From NCBI GenBank assembly GCA_021806645.1, contig JAJZQX010000015.1, positions 24,108-88,107 on the forward strand: a stretch of DNA of 64,000 bases, in the 5' to 3' direction. The notes under the pieces are model-generated. The model was not told the origin of the DNA, did no database searches, and saw only the letters and a list, made by a program, of their open reading frames with translations. Shown here in pieces: positions 1 through 9,315 of this stretch (positions are counted from its first letter, which is position 1; each line of letters opens with the position of its first letter). The DNA comes from Myxococcales bacterium. Lineage in GTDB: Bacteria; Myxococcota; Myxococcia; Myxococcales; Anaeromyxobacteraceae. Position numbers and translations under genes: made by a program.

Positions 1-117
1 ATCATCTTGATGGGTCTTGGAGCCATCTCCTGCGGAGGTGGGAGCGGAAGCCCGCCGCCGGCCTCGGGGGCCGCTGGCTGGGACCAGGTGAACTGGGACC
101 AGGGCACCTGGCAATGA
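1..117 (+). CDS. C-terminal part of a small lipoprotein (5' end outside window)
   Basis: An open frame enters from the left edge and stops at a TGA overlapping the next ATG. The visible 38 residues begin with a hydrophobic run ending in a lipobox-like GAISC, followed by Gly/Ser/Pro-rich linker and a short tail rich in Trp, Asp and Gln. This looks like the end of a signal peptide plus a very short mature lipoprotein. The true start must lie upstream because the signal peptide's charged part is missing. No family is recognised; the call rests on the lipobox alone. Confidence 0.4.
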   Translation: MILMGLGAISCGGGSGSPPPASGAAGWDQVNWDQGTWQ

Positions 118-170
118 CCGATCGTTCACCCTCCCGCCATCCTCTCGCTCGCCGCACCAAGGAGTCCCCC

Positions 171-890
171 ATGGTCTCGACCAAGTTCCGCCTCATCGCC
201 GTCCTGCTGGTCGCATTCGGTCTTCCCGCCGGCATCGCGCTCGCCGGCCAGGTCACCTTCCCCGGCACGTTCCCCTTCGTGGCCGGCACGCCCATCCGCG
301 CGGCGGAGGTCAACGGCACGTTCAACTCGGTGAAGTCGGCGGTGGACGACAACGCCACCCGCCTCGCCGCCGCGGAGTCGTCGCTGGCGGCCCTGGCCGG
401 GCGCGTGACGGCGCTCGAGGCGGCGGACGCGGCGCGCATGAGCTTCTACGCCGAGCAGGCCGTCTCGGACGCCAACGCCGGCGCCGATGACGTCTGGGTC
501 GACGTGCCCTCGGCCGCGATCCCGCTGACCCTGGCCGCCCCCGCCAACCTCCGCTACCAGCTCTTCGCCCGCATCTACAACTACGGCGCGGCCGCCGGCA
601 CCACCACCAACTGCTCGGTGCGCATCGTCCAGGACGACCTGGGGACGCCGCTGGTTCCGCCCGCGACCCCGGACACGCTCGGCGACTGGAACGGTGTCCT
701 CACGGGGGGTGGAGACGTGCCCAACAACAGCCAGCAGGTGGCGCTGGGCGGGCTGGTCAACCTGCCGGCCGGCACCTACAACCTCAAGGTCCAGGTCACC
801 CGCAAGGCGAAGGCCGGCAACTCCGGCAACTGCTCCATCTTCCGCTGGTCCTTCAGCCGCGCCCGGTTCTTCGTCGACCTGGTGCCCTGA
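171..890 (+). CDS. Secreted protein with coiled-coil stalk, function unknown
   Basis: The protein has 239 residues. The start at 171 is preferred over the longer frame from 114 because AGGAG lies about 7 bases upstream and the signal peptide begins there; cleavage is likely after ALA at residue 25. Residues about 45-85 form an Ala/Leu/Glu-rich heptad-like coiled coil. The remainder is a Thr/Asn/Gly-rich, probably beta-structured domain with two cysteines in NCS motifs (TTNCSV and SGNCSI) that could pair after export. The stalk-plus-beta-domain shape recalls surface or fibre proteins, but no family is recognised. It stands alone between the lipoprotein tail and the nuclease gene. Confidence 0.6.
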   Translation: MVSTKFRLIAVLLVAFGLPAGIALAGQVTFPGTFPFVAGTPIRAAEVNGTFNSVKSAVDDNATRLAAAESSLAALAGRVTALEAADAARMSFYAEQAVSDANAGADDVWVDVPSAAIPLTLAAPANLRYQLFARIYNYGAAAGTTTNCSVRIVQDDLGTPLVPPATPDTLGDWNGVLTGGGDVPNNSQQVALGGLVNLPAGTYNLKVQVTRKAKAGNSGNCSIFRWSFSRARFFVDLVP

Positions 891-964
891 GCCTAGACCC
901 CGGCGCCGGGCGCCTGGGGAGGAGGAAGGGGGGCGTCAGCCCCTCAGGTTAGATCCTCCTCTCC

Positions 965-1963
965 ATGCGCCAGCCGCCCATCGAGCTGCACCGCGGGGAG
1001 CTGCGCGTCGCCGGCAGCGCCCTCCACCTCGACGCCCAGCGCCGGGCCACCTGCGCCTTCGTCTCCCACGCCCACGGCGACCACATCGGCCGCCACGACC
1101 GGACCATCGCCACCCCCGCCACGCTGGCGCTCATGAACCACCGGCTCGGGGAGCCGAAGCGGGCCCGCAAGGCCGAGCAGCTGCCGGTCGGCTACCGGCA
1201 GCCCTTCGGGCTCGGGGCGCTGACGCTGGAGCTCTTCTCGGCCGGCCACGTGCTCGGCTCGGCGCAGCTGCGCGTCACGCTTGAGGACGGCCGGACGCTC
1301 GGCTACTCGGGCGACCTCTGTACCGACACCCCCTGCGCCGCCGCGCCGGCCGAGGTGATGGGCTGCGACGTGCTGGTGCTGGAGTCGACCTTCGGCATGC
1401 CTCGCTACGTCTTCCCGCCCAAGGAGGAGACGCTCGCCGCCATCCGCCGCTTCTGCGACGACGCCCTCTCCGACGGCGTCACGCCGGTCCTCCACGGCTA
1501 CGCCCTCGGCAAGGCGCAGGAGATCCTCGCCTTCCTGGCCGGCGCCGGCTACGCCTGCCGCTGCCACCCGACCGTCCACGCCATCAACCGGATCTACGAG
1601 GCGCACGGCGTGGCGCTCCCCGGCGTCCGCCCGCTCGACGCCGAGGGGGTGGCGGCCGGCGAGGTGGTGGTGGTGCCGCAGCAGCTGGCCTGGAGCCCGG
1701 CCATGCGGGCGGTGCGCCGCCGCCGGACCGCGGCGCTGACCGGCTGGGCCATCGACGGCGACCGGATGTTCAGGGGCGTGGACGCCGCCTTCCCGCTCTC
1801 CGACCACTGCGACTACCCGTCGCTGCTGCGCTACGCCAGGGCCACCGGCGCCGGCCGCGTCTTCACGGTCCACGGCCACGCCGACCAGCTGGCGGCGGCC
1901 CTCTGCCGGCAGGGGATCCGGGCCGAGCCCCTGCGGGAGGGGAGCCAGCTCGAGCTTCTGTAG
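965..1963 (+). CDS. Metallo-beta-lactamase-fold exonuclease (mRNA 3'-processing / ligase-associated type)
   Basis: The 332-residue protein has the zinc-binding motif HAHGDH near residue 36, GHVLGSAQ, SGDLCTD, ESTFG and a late SDHCDY plus VHGH. This is the order of the metallo-beta-lactamase/beta-CASP nucleases related to CPSF73 and to the putative exonucleases found beside ATP-dependent DNA ligases. A role in DNA or RNA end processing in the cytoplasm follows from the family; the substrate is not shown here. No ligase or Lhr helicase gene is adjacent in this window, so the ligase-associated assignment is weaker. A pseudouridine synthase gene follows 12 bases downstream in the same direction. 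Confidence 0.8.
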   Translation: MRQPPIELHRGELRVAGSALHLDAQRRATCAFVSHAHGDHIGRHDRTIATPATLALMNHRLGEPKRARKAEQLPVGYRQPFGLGALTLELFSAGHVLGSAQLRVTLEDGRTLGYSGDLCTDTPCAAAPAEVMGCDVLVLESTFGMPRYVFPPKEETLAAIRRFCDDALSDGVTPVLHGYALGKAQEILAFLAGAGYACRCHPTVHAINRIYEAHGVALPGVRPLDAEGVAAGEVVVVPQQLAWSPAMRAVRRRRTAALTGWAIDGDRMFRGVDAAFPLSDHCDYPSLLRYARATGAGRVFTVHGHADQLAAALCRQGIRAEPLREGSQLELL

Positions 1964-1975
1964 TACAAGGGGCGC

Positions 1976-2980
1976 GTGATCGAGCTCACCGCCAGCGCCG
2001 ACGCCGAGGGGCAGCGCCTCGACAAGTACGTCCGCAAGGCCTTGAAGGGCGTCCCCCTCAGCCACGTCTACAAGATGTTCCGCACCCGCAAGGTGAAGGT
2101 GAACGGGGTGCGCGGGCGCCCGGAGCAGCTGCTGGCGGCCGCCGACCGGATCGAGATCTGGGGCGACGAGTCGAAGCTGCTGGCCGAGCCGGCGCCGGGC
2201 GCCACCCGCGTGCGCGGCAGCGGCGGGCCGAAGCTGGAGGTGCTGCTGGAGGACGAGGACCTGCTGGTGGTCAACAAGCCGGCCGGGCTGGCGGCCCACC
2301 CCGGCACCGGCATCAGCGGCGCCACGCTGGTCGAGCTGGTGCGCGACTACCTGAAGGTGCCGACCAGGCTGCCGAGCGGCGAGTTCAAGCCCTCGCCGGC
2401 CCACCGCCTCGACCGCGAGACCTCCGGCATCATCCTGGTGGCCAAGACGCGCCGGGCCATGGTGACGCTGGGCCAGCTCTTCGAGTCGAAGGCGGAGCTG
2501 AAGAAGCAGTACCTGGCGCTGGCCAAGGGGAAGATGCCGCAGGCGACCGGCCTGTTCGACCAGCCGCTCTCGGAGCACGAGCAGTCGGGCCGGTCCAAGG
2601 AGATCCGCGGCGTCAACATGCAGCCGGCGCTCACCCGCTGGAAGGTGCTCGGCTCCATGAAGGAGGCCACCCTGCTGCAGGTGCTCATCGAGACCGGCCG
2701 CACCCACCAGATCCGGCGCCACCTGCAGGCCGCCGGTCACCCGGTGGCCGGCGACCCGCGCTACGGAGACTTCAACTTCAACCGGACCGCCCGCACCCGC
2801 TGGGGGTTGCGCCGGATGTTCCTGCACGCCTGGAAGCTGGAGCTGCCGCACCCGGTGACGGGCGAGACGCTCCGGCTCGAGGCGCCGCTGCCCAAGGAGC
2901 TGCTGGAGGCGCTCGGCGCCCTCAACCTGCCGCCGCCCGGCCCGCCCCCGGCCGTTGAAAGCGGCCGGCGCGGCAAGTAA
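1976..2980 (+). CDS. rluC: RluA-family 23S rRNA pseudouridine synthase, RluC-like
   Basis: The 334-residue protein starts at GTG. An N-terminal S4 RNA-binding domain spans residues about 13-60. The catalytic domain carries HRLDRETSG, with the nucleophilic Asp at residue 146, and a later RTHQIRRHL motif. RluA-family enzymes isomerise uridines to pseudouridine. The S4 domain plus close similarity around SHVYKMFRTRKVKVNG suggests RluC, which modifies the peptidyl-transferase region of 23S rRNA; RluD is the alternative. The gene is packed 12 bases from both neighbours, so it is probably co-transcribed with them. Confidence 0.85.
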   Translation: MIELTASADAEGQRLDKYVRKALKGVPLSHVYKMFRTRKVKVNGVRGRPEQLLAAADRIEIWGDESKLLAEPAPGATRVRGSGGPKLEVLLEDEDLLVVNKPAGLAAHPGTGISGATLVELVRDYLKVPTRLPSGEFKPSPAHRLDRETSGIILVAKTRRAMVTLGQLFESKAELKKQYLALAKGKMPQATGLFDQPLSEHEQSGRSKEIRGVNMQPALTRWKVLGSMKEATLLQVLIETGRTHQIRRHLQAAGHPVAGDPRYGDFNFNRTARTRWGLRRMFLHAWKLELPHPVTGETLRLEAPLPKELLEALGALNLPPPGPPPAVESGRRGK

Positions 2981-2992
2981 GGTCCGCCTCCC

Positions 2993-5557
2993 ATGACGGA
3001 GCCGACCGTCCCGGGCGCCCTGCCGCCCCCCGAAGAGCCCGCTGCCCCGCCGCGGCTGGTGCTGACCGGCCTGCCGCCGCCACGCCCGCCCTGGCTGGTG
3101 GCGCTGCGCTGGGCTCTCTTCGCCGCCATCGTGCTCGTCAACACCGGCGTGGCGGTGGTCACCGTGGCCTGGTTCCACTTCGCCAAGGGGCTGCCGGACC
3201 TGCCGTCGATCGAGGGGTACCGGCCGCCCATCGTCACCGAGACCATCAGCGCCGACGGCCAGATCGCCGGCGAGTTCTTCGCCGAGCGGCGCAAGGTGGT
3301 CCCCTACGGCCGGATCCCGCGCACCCTGGTGCAGGCCTTCATCGCCTCCGAGGACCAGCGCTTCTTCGACCACGGCGGCATCGACTGGCGCGGCACGCTG
3401 CGCGCCGCCTTCACCACCTACGTCCTGCACCGGGGCGTCAAGGGCGGCTCGACCATCACGCAGCAGACCGCCAAGTCGATCCTGGTCTCCGCGGAGGGGT
3501 TCGAGGAGGGGACCAGGCGGAACCTGCGCCGCAAGATCCGCGAGCTGATCCTGGCCGCCCGGCTGGAGCGCCAGTTCACCAAGGAGCAGATCCTCTGGCT
3601 CTACCTGAACGGCGTCTACCTCGGCCACCACAGCTACGGCGTCCAGGCGGCCGCCGAGAACTACTACCGCAAGAACGTCGAGGAGCTGACGCTGCCCGAG
3701 GTGGCGCTGCTGGCCGGCCTGCCCCAGGCCCCCAGCCGCTACTCCCCCTTCGCCCACGCGGAGTCGGCTAGCGAGCGGCGCCGCTACGTGCTCCGCCGCA
3801 TGTTCGAGGAGCGGTTCATCACCGCCGAGCAGCGGGACGGCGCCGAGGCGCAGGAGGTGAAGGTCTTCGGCCTCGACGACATCTTCCGCGAGACCGCGCC
3901 GTTCTACGTCGAGCAGGTGCGCCGCCAGATCGTGGAGCGGTACGGCAACGACCGGCTGCTGCACGACGGGCTGCGGGTCGAGATGGCAATGGACCTCGAG
4001 AAGCAGCGGGCCGCGCAGGCGGCCATGCTGAAGGGTCTCATGGAGGTGGACCACCGGCAGGGGTTCTACGGGCCGGTGGAGCACGTCGAGGGGGCGGCTC
4101 GCCTGGCCCTGCAGGCCAGGCTGGCCACGGCCTGGCCGGAGGGCTCGCTCGGGCTGGGCGACTACGCGGTCGGCATCGTCGAGCAGGTGGCCGAGAAGGT
4201 GGCGGTGGTGCAGGTGGGCGCGCAGCGAGGCCTGCTGCCGCTGGCCGGGATGCGCTGGGCCCGCAAGCCCAACCCGGAGGTCCACTTCGACGACGGGCAG
4301 CTGAAGCGGATCACCGGCGTGCTCAGGCCGGGCGACGCGGTGCTGGTCCGGCGCGTCGAGCGCAAGGAGCTGGTCGAGCGGGAGGACAGGGAACCAGGCC
4401 GCGTCCGGGAGCTGCCCGAGGCCGACATCCTGCTGTCGCTGGAGCAGGAGCCGAAGCTGCAGGGCGCGCTGGTCTCGATCGACCCGCACACCGGCGAGGC
4501 GGTGGCGCAGGTGGGCGGCTACGACTTCGAGGCCTCCGAGTTCAACCGCGCCTTCCAGGCCTGCCGGCAGCCCGGCTCGGCCTTCAAGCCGGTGGTCTAC
4601 TCGGCCGCCATCGAGAAGCTCGACTGGACGCCGGCCACCATCCTCTCCGACGCCCCCATCGTCTTCCGCGACGACGACAACGCCTGGAAGCCGCAGAACT
4701 TCGGCCAGGACTTCAAGGGCGACGTCACGCTCCGCACCGCGCTGGTCAACTCGATGAACATCCCGGCGGTGAAGACCGCCGAGGCCCTCGCCGACAAGCT
4801 GGGGTCCGACTTCCTCGGCCAGTGGGCGGCGCGGCTCGGCCTCACCACGCCGGTGAAGAAGGAGCTGGGGAGCGCGCTCGGCTCCTCCTGCGTCTCGCTC
4901 TGGGAGCTTACCGGCGTCTACGCCACCTTCGCGCGGCTCGGGGAGAAGCGGCCGGTCACCATGGTGAAGCGGGTGCTCGACCGGGAGGGGCGGACGCTGG
5001 AGGACCGGACGCAGCCGCGCGACGCCTGGGTGCCGCTCTCCACGCGGCTGGGGGCGGCGGTGGCCGAGGTGACGCGGCCCAAGGTCCGCGTCATGGAGGC
5101 GACCACCGCCTACACGCTGGCCAGCCTGCTCCACGAGGTGGCCACGGTCGGCACCGGCGCCGGGGCGGCCCGGCTCGGCAAGTGGGCCGCCGGCAAGACC
5201 GGCACCACCAACGACTCCTTCGACACCTGGTTCATGGGCTTCACCCGCGACCTGGCCTGCGGGGTCTGGCTCGGCTACGACCTCAACGTCACGCCGCTGG
5301 GCCGGGGCGAGACCGGCGGCCGGGCCTCGCTCCCCATCTGGCTCGACTACATGTCGGCGGCGCTGCGCGACCGCCCGCAGCCGGAGTTCGAGCCGCCCGC
5401 GGAGATGGTCATGGTCCGCATCGACCCGGAGACCGGCAAGCCGGCGGCCGAAGGGGCGCCCGGCGTGGTCGAGCCCTTCAAGCCCGGGACCGAACCGGCG
5501 TCCGAAGGGGGCGAGGCCAGGAAGGCCATCGAGGTGCAGGACCTCTTCATGCAGTAG
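2993..5557 (+). CDS. mrcA: Penicillin-binding protein 1A (bifunctional transglycosylase/transpeptidase)
   Basis: The protein has 854 residues, a usual length for class A PBPs. A Pro-rich cytoplasmic tail and one membrane segment (about 34-60) precede a GT51 transglycosylase domain with catalytic Glu120 in ASEDQRFFDH and the GGSTITQQ motif. An inserted OB-like region follows, then the transpeptidase domain with the SXXK serine (Ser529, PGSAFKP), SMN at 587-589 and KTGT at 735-738. All active-site motifs are intact. It polymerises and cross-links peptidoglycan in the periplasm. The C-terminus is charged and Gly/Pro/Glu-rich. Confidence 0.95.
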   Translation: MTEPTVPGALPPPEEPAAPPRLVLTGLPPPRPPWLVALRWALFAAIVLVNTGVAVVTVAWFHFAKGLPDLPSIEGYRPPIVTETISADGQIAGEFFAERRKVVPYGRIPRTLVQAFIASEDQRFFDHGGIDWRGTLRAAFTTYVLHRGVKGGSTITQQTAKSILVSAEGFEEGTRRNLRRKIRELILAARLERQFTKEQILWLYLNGVYLGHHSYGVQAAAENYYRKNVEELTLPEVALLAGLPQAPSRYSPFAHAESASERRRYVLRRMFEERFITAEQRDGAEAQEVKVFGLDDIFRETAPFYVEQVRRQIVERYGNDRLLHDGLRVEMAMDLEKQRAAQAAMLKGLMEVDHRQGFYGPVEHVEGAARLALQARLATAWPEGSLGLGDYAVGIVEQVAEKVAVVQVGAQRGLLPLAGMRWARKPNPEVHFDDGQLKRITGVLRPGDAVLVRRVERKELVEREDREPGRVRELPEADILLSLEQEPKLQGALVSIDPHTGEAVAQVGGYDFEASEFNRAFQACRQPGSAFKPVVYSAAIEKLDWTPATILSDAPIVFRDDDNAWKPQNFGQDFKGDVTLRTALVNSMNIPAVKTAEALADKLGSDFLGQWAARLGLTTPVKKELGSALGSSCVSLWELTGVYATFARLGEKRPVTMVKRVLDREGRTLEDRTQPRDAWVPLSTRLGAAVAEVTRPKVRVMEATTAYTLASLLHEVATVGTGAGAARLGKWAAGKTGTTNDSFDTWFMGFTRDLACGVWLGYDLNVTPLGRGETGGRASLPIWLDYMSAALRDRPQPEFEPPAEMVMVRIDPETGKPAAEGAPGVVEPFKPGTEPASEGGEARKAIEVQDLFMQ

Positions 5558-5582
5558 GCCGTGCTAGGCTTGGTGGGACCGC

Positions 5583-7670
5583 ATGATGACCGTCCTGGCA
5601 CGCCTCGGAGTGAAGCGGACCCTCTTCCTCGCCGTCGGCGTGGCGGTGGCGGCGGCGGGCACCCTCACGGCCTGGAGCATCAACCGCGTGGTGCTGGGCG
5701 CGCTGGAGGAGTCCCTGCTCCAGCAGGGCGAGAGCGACGCGCGCGTGTTCGCCAGCGAGCTGTCGGCGGGACTCGCCGCGGACAGCCAGGCGCTCATCGC
5801 CTCGCGGCTCGAGGAGCGGTTCGTCGAGGGGCAGGACGCCTACGTGGTGGTGGCCCGCGCCGACCTGACCGTCGCCGCCAAGCGGGTCGCGCGCAACCGC
5901 GCCGACACCACCGAGGAGATCCTGCAGGCCCACGCCCGCGCCGGGATGGCCCCCTTCTTCCGCGGCGACGGCCTGCTCCGCTTCACCGCCCCGGTGACCG
6001 TGGTGCAGCTCCGGGCCGACGGCTCCCACGAGGACAAGGTGGTGGGCCACGTGCTGCTCGGCCTGGCCTCCACGAGGCTCAACCAGCGGGTCGGCGAGGT
6101 GCGCCTGCTGGTGCTGGCGCTGCTGGGGGCCGGCGGTCTCCTGCTGATCACCCTGGTCTACCTCTTGACCGCGCGCCTGGTCCTGGCTCCGCTCGACAAG
6201 ATGAGCGCGGTGGCCCGGCGCATGAGCGACTCCGACCTGACCGCCCGCGCCGAGCGCGGTGGCGAGGACGAGCTGGGCACGCTGGCCGACTCGCTCAACC
6301 GGATCGGCGAGAACCTGGCCGGGACGCTCGGGCGGGTCCAGACGGTGACCGGCGGCATCGCCGGGGTCATCGAGCGGATCGGCAAGACCGGTGCGGCGGT
6401 CTCGGCCGGGGCCGGCACCGTCTCGGCGCGCGCCGTCGACACCTCGTCGGCGATGGGCGAGATGATCGCCAGCCTGAAGGGGATCGCCGACAACGTCGAG
6501 GTGCTGGCGGGAAGCGCCGAGGAGTCCTCCTCGTCGATCCTGGAGATGGCCGCCACCAACGACGTGGTGGCCGAGAACATCCAGGCCCTGGCCGCCTCGG
6601 TGCAGGAGACCACCGCCGCCATCGAGGAGATGACCTACTCGATCAAGGAGGTGGCCAAGAACATCGAGGACCTCTCGGCCACCACCGAGGAGACCAGCTC
6701 CTCGATGAACGAGATGGACGTCTCCATCTCGCAGGTCGAGACCAACGCCAACGAGACCGCCCGGCTCTCCGAGCAGGCCCAGCGCGACGCCGAGATGGGG
6801 GCCGAGGCTCTCTCGCGCACGCTGCTGGGCATCGACAAGATCAAGGAGTCGTCGAAGGAGGCGGCCAGCGTCATCGAGGCGCTGGGGCGCAAGATCTCCG
6901 CCATCGACAACATCCTCAACGTCATCGACGACGTGGCCGAGCAGACCAACCTGCTGGCGCTCAACGCCGCCATCCTGGCGGCCCAGTCGGGCGAGCACGG
7001 CAAGGGCTTCGCCGTGGTGGCCGACGAGATCAAGGACCTGGCCGAGCGGACCGGCGCCTCCACCAAGGAGATCTCCGAGCTGATCCGGGCCGTGCAGGAG
7101 CAGTCCAAGGCGGCGGTCACCGCAATGGACCGCGGCGTCCGCAACGTCGAGGAGGGGGTGCGGCTCGGCCAGGAGACCGAGACCGCGCTCAAGAAGATCG
7201 AGGCCTCGTCGCACCAGGCCACCCACATGGTCCGCGCCATCGCGAGCGCCACCATCGAGCAGGCGCGAGGGTCCAAGCAGGTGACCGCCTCCATCATCCG
7301 CATCGCCGAGACGGTGCAGCAGATCGCCACCGCCACCGCCGAGCAGGCCCGTGGCTCCGAGCAGATCATGAAGAGCGCGGAGAAGATGAAGTCGATCACC
7401 AAGCACGTGGAGCGCTCGTCGCAGGAGCAGGCGCGCGGCTCCAAGCAGATCACCAAGGCCATCGAGTCGATCAGCGACATGGTCCACCACCTCAACCGGG
7501 CCCAGAAGGAGCAGACCCGGGGCTCCGAGGAGGTGATGGGTGCGGTGGTCCAGATCAAGCAGGTGGCCGACGCGCAGAACGTCTCGGCCCACGACCTCGA
7601 GCAGGCCATCGCCGACCTGGCCGCCCAGGCCGAGGTGCTGCGCGGCGAGGTCCGGCGGTTCCGGCTATAG
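5583..7670 (+). CDS. Methyl-accepting chemotaxis protein
   Basis: The 695-residue chemoreceptor has membrane segments at about 13-33 and 173-197 enclosing a periplasmic sensor of roughly 140 residues, then a HAMP domain (about 198-250) and a long helical signalling domain. The hairpin tip EQTNLLALNAA lies near residues 453-463, where CheA and CheW dock. The motif after the tip reads AAQSGEHGKGFAVVA instead of the common AARAGEXG. Many Gln-Ala/Glu-Gln-Ala-Arg-Gly-Ser repeats continue to the C-terminus, giving an unusually long cytoplasmic part. There is no methylesterase-binding pentapeptide. No che genes lie nearby, so this is an orphan receptor; its ligand is unknown. Confidence 0.93.
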   Translation: MMTVLARLGVKRTLFLAVGVAVAAAGTLTAWSINRVVLGALEESLLQQGESDARVFASELSAGLAADSQALIASRLEERFVEGQDAYVVVARADLTVAAKRVARNRADTTEEILQAHARAGMAPFFRGDGLLRFTAPVTVVQLRADGSHEDKVVGHVLLGLASTRLNQRVGEVRLLVLALLGAGGLLLITLVYLLTARLVLAPLDKMSAVARRMSDSDLTARAERGGEDELGTLADSLNRIGENLAGTLGRVQTVTGGIAGVIERIGKTGAAVSAGAGTVSARAVDTSSAMGEMIASLKGIADNVEVLAGSAEESSSSILEMAATNDVVAENIQALAASVQETTAAIEEMTYSIKEVAKNIEDLSATTEETSSSMNEMDVSISQVETNANETARLSEQAQRDAEMGAEALSRTLLGIDKIKESSKEAASVIEALGRKISAIDNILNVIDDVAEQTNLLALNAAILAAQSGEHGKGFAVVADEIKDLAERTGASTKEISELIRAVQEQSKAAVTAMDRGVRNVEEGVRLGQETETALKKIEASSHQATHMVRAIASATIEQARGSKQVTASIIRIAETVQQIATATAEQARGSEQIMKSAEKMKSITKHVERSSQEQARGSKQITKAIESISDMVHHLNRAQKEQTRGSEEVMGAVVQIKQVADAQNVSAHDLEQAIADLAAQAEVLRGEVRRFRL

Positions 7671-7707
7671 ATGGGCTGCTGTCCCCTCGTGATATAGACC
7701 GCCTCGC

Positions 7708-8088
7708 ATGTTCGGCCTCGGCTTCGGAGAGATCGTCATCGTCGCCATCCTGGCGCTGGTCCTGCTCGGCCCGGACCGGTTGCCCGGCGCGGCCAAGGCG
7801 CTCGGCAAGACCCTGCAGGATCTGAGGAAGGCGACCGACGGCCTGAAGGGCCAGCTCGAGGCCGAGATGTACTCGGTCGAGAAGGCGGTCAAGAAGGCCA
7901 TCGACGGGACCGAGGCGCAGGCGCCTCCCATGGTGCCGCCGGTGGCAGCGGCCGCCGCGGCCCGGACCAGCGGACCGCCCCCGCCCGCCACGGTGGAGAA
8001 CGTTCCTGGCCTCGACGCCGCGCTGATCGATCCCCTGGCGCCGCCCCAGCCGCCGGCGCCGCCCGCCGACCCGGCCAAGCCCACATGA
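7708..8088 (+). CDS. tatB: Sec-independent translocase subunit TatB (TatA/B family)
   Basis: The 126-residue protein begins with MFGLGFGEI, one membrane helix (about 5-22), the hinge LGPDRLP and an amphipathic helix, followed by a Pro/Ala-rich tail. Glu8 and the LGPDRLP hinge fit TatB better than TatA, which usually has FG at the hinge. TatB and TatC together bind twin-arginine signal peptides in the inner membrane. The stop overlaps the tatC start by 4 bases, so the two are translationally coupled. No separate tatA is visible here; this protein may serve both roles or tatA may lie elsewhere. Confidence 0.88.
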   Translation: MFGLGFGEIVIVAILALVLLGPDRLPGAAKALGKTLQDLRKATDGLKGQLEAEMYSVEKAVKKAIDGTEAQAPPMVPPVAAAAAARTSGPPPPATVENVPGLDAALIDPLAPPQPPAPPADPAKPT

Positions 8089-8873
8089 GCGAGCCCGCCG
8101 AAGGCACCTCGGAGCCGAAGGCCGACGGCGAGGCCAAGCTCAGCTTCTGGGACCACCTGCGCGAGCTGCGCAAGCGGATCCTGCTCTCGCTCTACGGCCT
8201 GCTGGCCGGGATGATCGTGGTCGGCTCCTTCGTGGAGCCGCTGGTGGACCTGCTCATGAAGCCGGTGCGGCTCGCGCTGCCACCGGGCTCGCAGAAGCTC
8301 ATCTACACCAGCGCCATCGAGCCGATGATGGTCTACATCAAGGTGGCCATCTACGGTGGCGTCTTCGTGGTGGCGCCGTGGATCCTCTACCAGCTCTGGC
8401 AGTTCATCGCGCCCGGGCTCTACAAGAAGGAGAAGCGGGTGGTGGTCCCGTTCCTCTTCTGGGGCACGCTCCTCTTCTACGGCGGCGCCGCCTTCTGCTA
8501 CTGGCTGGTCATGCCGGCCGCCTTCCCGGCCATGCTGGCCATCGCCAGCGACGCCTCGATGACGCCCATGCTCTCGATCAGCGAGCAGCTCGGGCTGGTG
8601 ATGGCGATGCTGCTCGGCTTCGGCGTGGTCTTCGAGATGCCGGTCATCATCGCCTTCCTCGCCATGGTCGGCCTGGTCACCGCCGACTTCCTGGCCAAGT
8701 ACCGCCGGCACGCCATCGTGGTCAACACGCTGCTGGCGGCCGTCATCACGCCCACCGGCGATCCGCTCAACCTGGCGCTGATGGCGGTGCCGCTCTGCCT
8801 CTTCTACGAGGTGGGCATCATCCTCGCCCGCATCCTCGGCAAGAGGGGCCCGGTCGCCATCGCCACCACCTGA
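8085..8873 (+). CDS. tatC: Sec-independent protein translocase TatC
   Basis: The 262-residue protein has six hydrophobic segments and the N-terminal signature FWDHLRELRKRIL that recognises twin-arginine signal peptides. Conserved PFLFWGTLLFY and ADFLAKYRRHAIV regions also match the family. TatC is the receptor core of the folded-protein export machine in the inner membrane. The ATG overlaps the tatB stop in an ATGA arrangement. A tiny membrane protein gene starts 7 bases downstream and probably belongs to the same transcript. Confidence 0.95.
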   Translation: MSEPAEGTSEPKADGEAKLSFWDHLRELRKRILLSLYGLLAGMIVVGSFVEPLVDLLMKPVRLALPPGSQKLIYTSAIEPMMVYIKVAIYGGVFVVAPWILYQLWQFIAPGLYKKEKRVVVPFLFWGTLLFYGGAAFCYWLVMPAAFPAMLAIASDASMTPMLSISEQLGLVMAMLLGFGVVFEMPVIIAFLAMVGLVTADFLAKYRRHAIVVNTLLAAVITPTGDPLNLALMAVPLCLFYEVGIILARILGKRGPVAIATT

Positions 8874-8879
8874 GACGCC

Positions 8880-9035
8880 ATGCCGGCCTTTCACGGCCTC
8901 GCCATCGGCTTCGCGCTGCTCATGCTGGTCCGGCACCTGCCGGCGGCGCTGAAGCGCCAGCCGGTGTCGGTCTTCACCTGCCTGCTGGCGCTGGCGGTGC
9001 TCGCCTTCGCCGTGAAGGGGCTGGCCGGCCACTGA
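8880..9035 (+). CDS. Small membrane protein after tatC, 51 residues
   Basis: A 51-codon frame starts 7 bases after the tatC stop. It contains two hydrophobic stretches (about 7-21 and 31-44) separated by a short basic loop (LKRQP), so it is predicted to be a hairpin membrane protein. Its base composition and codon bias match the neighbours. No family is recognised. Proximity suggests co-transcription with tatBC, but nothing shows a role in export. Confidence 0.5.
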   Translation: MPAFHGLAIGFALLMLVRHLPAALKRQPVSVFTCLLALAVLAFAVKGLAGH

Positions 9036-9117
9036 GGGGCGCGCCGGCCGTCTTCTTGCCCACCTCACATGGCGACGGTAGGTTGCCACCACGCCGGCTG
9101 CGGCAGGGAGGGCGACG

Positions 9118-9315
9118 ATGGTGGCGTTCACGGGCGTGAAGATCTTCTCGACGACCCTGGCGAGGGACCGCGAGGGCATGGGCGAACAGATCACCCGCTG
9201 GCTCGACGGCCACCCCGGGCTGGAGGTCGTGGACCGGCAGGTGACCCAGAGCTCCGACAAGGAGTTCCACTGCCTGACCATCACCTTCTTCTACCGGGAG
9301 AAGGACCAGGCCTGA
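9118..9315 (+). CDS. Small conserved-looking cytoplasmic protein, unknown function
   Basis: The 65-residue protein is preceded by GGGAGGG about 7 bases before the ATG, a good ribosome-binding site. It has no signal or membrane segment and reads like a small alpha/beta domain ending in a hydrophobic strand (LTITFFY). The stop overlaps the next ATG by one base, linking it to the rhomboid-fold gene. No function can be assigned. Confidence 0.6.
   Translation: MVAFTGVKIFSTTLARDREGMGEQITRWLDGHPGLEVVDRQVTQSSDKEFHCLTITFFYREKDQA

Noticed and set aside
944..5134. A minus-strand open frame of almost 1400 codons antisense to the nuclease, rluC and mrcA genes
   Set aside because: It is rich in Arg, Gly, His and Leu without family motifs and mirrors three well-recognised plus-strand genes. 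At over 70% GC, long antisense frames are expected because stop codons are rare.
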